From an uncultured Flavobacteriaceae bacterium (GTDB lineage: Bacteria > Bacteroidota > Bacteroidia > Flavobacteriales > Flavobacteriaceae): a stretch of DNA of 64,000 bases. Position 1 is the first letter of the stretch. Each line of letters opens with the position of its first letter. Under the pieces are notes generated by a model. It searched no databases. It was not told the origin of the DNA and saw nothing but the letters and a program-made list of their open reading frames with translations. A program made the position numbers and the translations under genes. The DNA lies in the NCBI GenBank assembly GCA_947500575.1, contig CANMSI010000002.1:248001-312000 (forward strand), written 5' to 3'. Of this stretch, positions 61,185-64,000 are shown piece after piece.

Positions 61185-62654
61185 ATGAAGATAAAATACA
61201 TACTCCCTTTATTCGCTTTATTGATATCTGATGTAGGATGTGCTCAAGAAAATGATATCACTACCAATTTGTATGATTCTTATGAAAAATACAAGGAAAC
61301 TACTTTGAACAAGCGCAGAATAAAACATCATGAAATTCAACCGTTGATTTCTAAGTTCGCTTCCAATCCAAATTTCCAAGTAAATACGGTGGGGAGTTCT
61401 ATAGAAGGTAGAAGTTTATCATTAATTAGCATCGGCTCTGGTAGTACCGATGTTTTTTTATGGTCTCAAATGCATGGGAATGAACCAACGGCTACCCAGG
61501 CAATTTTTGATATTCTCAATTTTTTAGACAGCCCAGATTTTGCGCTAGAAAAGAAAGCTATTCTTGAAAACTTAAAACTACATTTTCTACCGATGCTAAA
61601 CCCAGATGGTGCCGAGGTGTTCCAGCGCAGAAATACTCTGGGAATTGATATTAATAGAGATGCACTTAGATTGCAATCTCCTGAAGGACGAACATTAAAG
61701 AATGTACGGGATAGTTTGGACGCTGATTTTGGTTTCAATTTACATGATCAAAGCACTTATTACAATGCTGAGCTCACAGAAAAACCTGCTACCATCTCGT
61801 ACTTAGCGCCGGCCTATAACTATGACAAAGAGATTAATGAAGGTAGGGGAGACGCTATGCGAATCATTGTATTTATGAATCGTATTATTCAAAAATATGC
61901 TCCTGGACAGGTGGGAAGGTATAATGATGATTTTGAACCAAGAGCCTTTGGAGATAATATCCAAAAGTGGGGTACAAGTACCATCTTAATTGAATCTGGT
62001 GGCTTTACGAACGATACCGAAAAGCAAGAAATAAGAAAGCTGAATTTTGTATCTATTTTGTCGGCAATATATACCATAGCAAAGAAGAATTACAAAGAAA
62101 TATCCGTGTCAGATTATGAACTGATTCCTCAAAATGATCGAAAGTTGTTCGATCTTAAGATTGAAGGTGCTACCTATCCGCTATTGGGCAAAGATTACAT
62201 CTTAGATATTGGTATTCATAGATTAGAGGTGGATAATGAAACACATGATGACTTTTATTATAGCAGTCGTGTCATAGACCAAGGAGATTTATCTACCTAC
62301 TACGGCTATGAGACCATAAATGCGGAAGGTCATACCCTAGCAGCAGGAAAGGTGTATCCTAAGGTATTAAATACCATGGGTGATTTTCAAAAATTAGATG
62401 CATTGGCATTACTCAAGGAAGGTATCACCTATGTTAGAGTACAAAATATACCATTAGAACTATTAGAAGTTTCCCTTCCACTTCACGTGGTAGGACCAGC
62501 TTTTGAGATTCCGGAATTACGAATTGAGGTTGGTATTAATCCTACCTTTATTCTAAAAAAAGATGGAAAACCAATGTATGCCGTTGTCAATGGTTTCCTT
62601 TTAAATCTTAAAGATGGGAAAGGAAATTTTGGAAATGGAATGATATTTAGATAG
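61185..62654 (+). CDS. M14 family zinc carboxypeptidase-like exopeptidase
   Basis: A 489-residue exported protein (signal peptide about 1-20, ending VGCAQ, perhaps a lipoprotein). The M14 domain (about 45-300) has zinc motif HGNEPTATQAI (HxxE), PMLNPDGAEVFQRRNT, the substrate stretch DINRDA, the His in NLHDQS (third zinc ligand) and the Glu in STILIESGG (catalytic Glu). A C-terminal part of about 180 residues has no named domain. It may trim peptides released by the amidase 12 bases upstream. A long hairpin follows. Confidence 0.92.
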   Translation: MKIKYILPLFALLISDVGCAQENDITTNLYDSYEKYKETTLNKRRIKHHEIQPLISKFASNPNFQVNTVGSSIEGRSLSLISIGSGSTDVFLWSQMHGNEPTATQAIFDILNFLDSPDFALEKKAILENLKLHFLPMLNPDGAEVFQRRNTLGIDINRDALRLQSPEGRTLKNVRDSLDADFGFNLHDQSTYYNAELTEKPATISYLAPAYNYDKEINEGRGDAMRIIVFMNRIIQKYAPGQVGRYNDDFEPRAFGDNIQKWGTSTILIESGGFTNDTEKQEIRKLNFVSILSAIYTIAKKNYKEISVSDYELIPQNDRKLFDLKIEGATYPLLGKDYILDIGIHRLEVDNETHDDFYYSSRVIDQGDLSTYYGYETINAEGHTLAAGKVYPKVLNTMGDFQKLDALALLKEGITYVRVQNIPLELLEVSLPLHVVGPAFEIPELRIEVGINPTFILKKDGKPMYAVVNGFLLNLKDGKGNFGNGMIFR

Positions 62655-62690
62655 AGTAATCTTCAGCCTAAGTATACTGAAGATTACTCT
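62653..62690. terminator. Bidirectional hairpin between convergent genes
   Basis: Perfect 14-bp stem AGAGTAATCTTCAG / CTGAAGATTACTCT, loop of 10 bases. It begins at the stop codon of the M14 gene and ends 9 bases before the end of the convergent macroglobulin-like gene. T-tracts are short, but the position suits termination for both strands. Confidence 0.75.
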
Positions 62691-62698
62691 TAGTGTAT

Positions 62699-64000
62699 TT
62701 AATTGTTAATTCGGATGGTATTTCCTTTGCTCCAATGCCGGTCTTCATCACTGTAATATAGATATACGGTACTTGGAGGCGCGGTATAGTAACCTGGAAT
62801 TTCGGCCTTTAAATCCAGATTAATAATTTGACCACTATTGGGGCCTATTTCTCTCCAATAGAACACCATATAATTATCGAATATTTCGTAAAATGCTACC
62901 TTTTTTTCTTCCAATAATTCTTTTAGCTGCCAAGTTTGCACAGATGTTCCAGATGGGATACCTACAATAGCTGTGGTCATAGGTATTCCAGTGTTTGTTG
63001 TATTTTTTACTTGCACTTGCATTCTTGTATTGTCTCCCACATTTACCTCTTTATCAAAGATTTTAGTTGTCAAAACAACTTTACAATTCTCCGAAGAATT
63101 GGGAAGAGAACTATCCCAAGTAATATTCATGGTATACGGGAATGCAGTTTTTTGGTCTTTATAAACCACTTCAACTTTCTGTTTTCCGGTGCTAAGGTAT
63201 TTTTCTAACCCCTTTATATTAATTCTTCCAGAAGAAGTCATTTCAAGTGTATGTGAGAGGCTTGCTCCATTAACAATCAATGTAATTACTTTATTCTCTT
63301 CGGTTAATGCACTTCTATATGATCTATTATAAGCAATTAAAGCCTTTAAGGCCATGGATGTAGATTGTGTAGAACCGAATCTTCCATGTGCTCTGTACCT
63401 AACTAGTTGTTCAACTCCTTTTGTTATAAACGTTAAGTGTTTTTCATCATCCTGAATCAGAGCTAGTAAGGTAAATGCTAATGTTTCAATAATCTGAGCA
63501 TTACCATATGAACGAGTTATGGTGTTGGACACCGGTAACCTTGAAAAACCAAAATCTTCTATATTTTCTATCATGGCTTTAATTAAAACCCTTTCATTTT
63601 CTATTTCACCTAAATTATGACTTGCCAAGGCTAGCAATGCCATTTTATAAGAATCTTTGGTTTTAAGTGCATCCTTATACGCATACTGATACTCTTTTTT
63701 AAAATTGACCCCGATGTCTGACTCGCTTAATGCATATACGATATAGGCATTATTTACATCTTCTGGGGCTGCAGAGAAGCCATATTTACCACTATTCTGT
63801 TTAAACCCACCTTCACCATTTCTTCTGCTTAATAACCAATTTATGGTGCGTGCAATCATTTTGTTATCTACACCTCCATACACTTCCTTCATTTCCTTAA
63901 ACTGCATTAAACCATATGCCGAGAGGGCTTCATGGGGTGGCGTATCTCCGTACCATTCAAATCCATCTTCCTTAGTTTCATAAGCTGCTAATTTTTTATA
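62699..64000 (-). CDS. Alpha-2-macroglobulin-like protein, C-terminal part (gene continues off the right edge)
   Basis: 433 codons are visible; the frame runs open to the window edge, so the true start is outside. The visible N-terminal piece reads GFEWYGDTPPHEALSAYGLMQF, then WLLSRRNGEGGFKQNSG, the alpha/alpha toroid (thioester-domain) of alpha-2-macroglobulins, with later helical repeats and a receptor-binding-like beta domain near the C-terminus. The CxEQ thioester motif, if present, would lie just beyond the right edge. Bacterial members trap proteases in the periplasm or at the surface. An in-frame Met at 63907 lies within a conserved segment and is not the start. Confidence 0.82.
   Translation of the reverse strand, partial: YKKLAAYETKEDGFEWYGDTPPHEALSAYGLMQFKEMKEVYGGVDNKMIARTINWLLSRRNGEGGFKQNSGKYGFSAAPEDVNNAYIVYALSESDIGVNFKKEYQYAYKDALKTKDSYKMALLALASHNLGEIENERVLIKAMIENIEDFGFSRLPVSNTITRSYGNAQIIETLAFTLLALIQDDEKHLTFITKGVEQLVRYRAHGRFGSTQSTSMALKALIAYNRSYRSALTEENKVITLIVNGASLSHTLEMTSSGRINIKGLEKYLSTGKQKVEVVYKDQKTAFPYTMNITWDSSLPNSSENCKVVLTTKIFDKEVNVGDNTRMQVQVKNTTNTGIPMTTAIVGIPSGTSVQTWQLKELLEEKKVAFYEIFDNYMVFYWREIGPNSGQIINLDLKAEIPGYYTAPPSTVYLYYSDEDRHWSKGNTIRINN

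Overview
The window is chromosomal DNA of a member of the Bacteroidota, almost certainly the Flavobacteriaceae. Evidence: an AT-rich, densely packed gene layout; a type IX secretion C-terminal sorting domain on a 1212-residue surface protein; a short primary sigma factor lacking region 1.1; TAnnTTTG-like -7 promoter elements; a fused histidinol-phosphatase/IGPD hisB and hisIE; and an lpxA-efp-lpxD-like-sucD neighbourhood that I associate with flavobacteria. No rRNA, tRNA, CRISPR array, insertion sequence or prophage was seen. Both ends cut a gene: lpxA on the left and an alpha-2-macroglobulin-like protein on the right.

Layout. 1-6.8 kb: end of lpxA, efp, an LpxD-like acyltransferase, sucD, then fabG, a YbjQ-family gene, a 41-residue membrane protein, a VWA membrane protein and a prohibitin-like protein. 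6.9-15.1 kb: a complete histidine operon (hisG-D-C-B-H-[GNAT]-A-[DinB-like]-F-IE) preceded by a 17-codon leader peptide with three consecutive His codons and an intrinsic terminator, i.e. a candidate attenuator. 15.1-19.3 kb: a DUF1853-like gene and a VWA/MoxR-type AAA+ pair. 19.3-27.5 kb: an OmpR-type two-component system divergent from a spondin-domain lipoprotein and a ten-repeat secreted surface protein. 27.5-38 kb: mostly housekeeping and hypothetical genes (DUF418, TruA-like, two tandem alpha/beta hydrolases, cysE-cysM, DUF2461, DUF72, an M19 dipeptidase).

38.2-48.1 kb is the most system-like stretch: a tightly coupled operon of six genes (hybrid histidine kinase, single-domain response regulator, membrane HEAT-repeat protein with a long acidic region, processive family-2 glycosyltransferase, membrane alkaline-phosphatase-superfamily protein with TPRs, YaiO-type outer-membrane barrel). 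It reads as a signal-controlled envelope-spanning polysaccharide synthesis and export machine that I cannot match to a named system. Directly after it lie two paralogous 32- and 33-codon peptide genes sharing a DLNEIL core.

48.5-64 kb: the primary sigma factor, a DUF6155-like gene, a D-2-hydroxyacid dehydrogenase, a TTG-start SF2 helicase, a glycosyltransferase, menB, an orphan lipoprotein and PLDc_N-like membrane protein in AT-rich DNA, a gene-poor 0.58-kb stretch, a serine hydrolase, a pirin, a cytochrome c/FG-GAP lipoprotein, a cell-wall amidase, an M14 peptidase, and the truncated macroglobulin-like gene. All functional calls rest on reading motifs and context by eye; no database search was possible.
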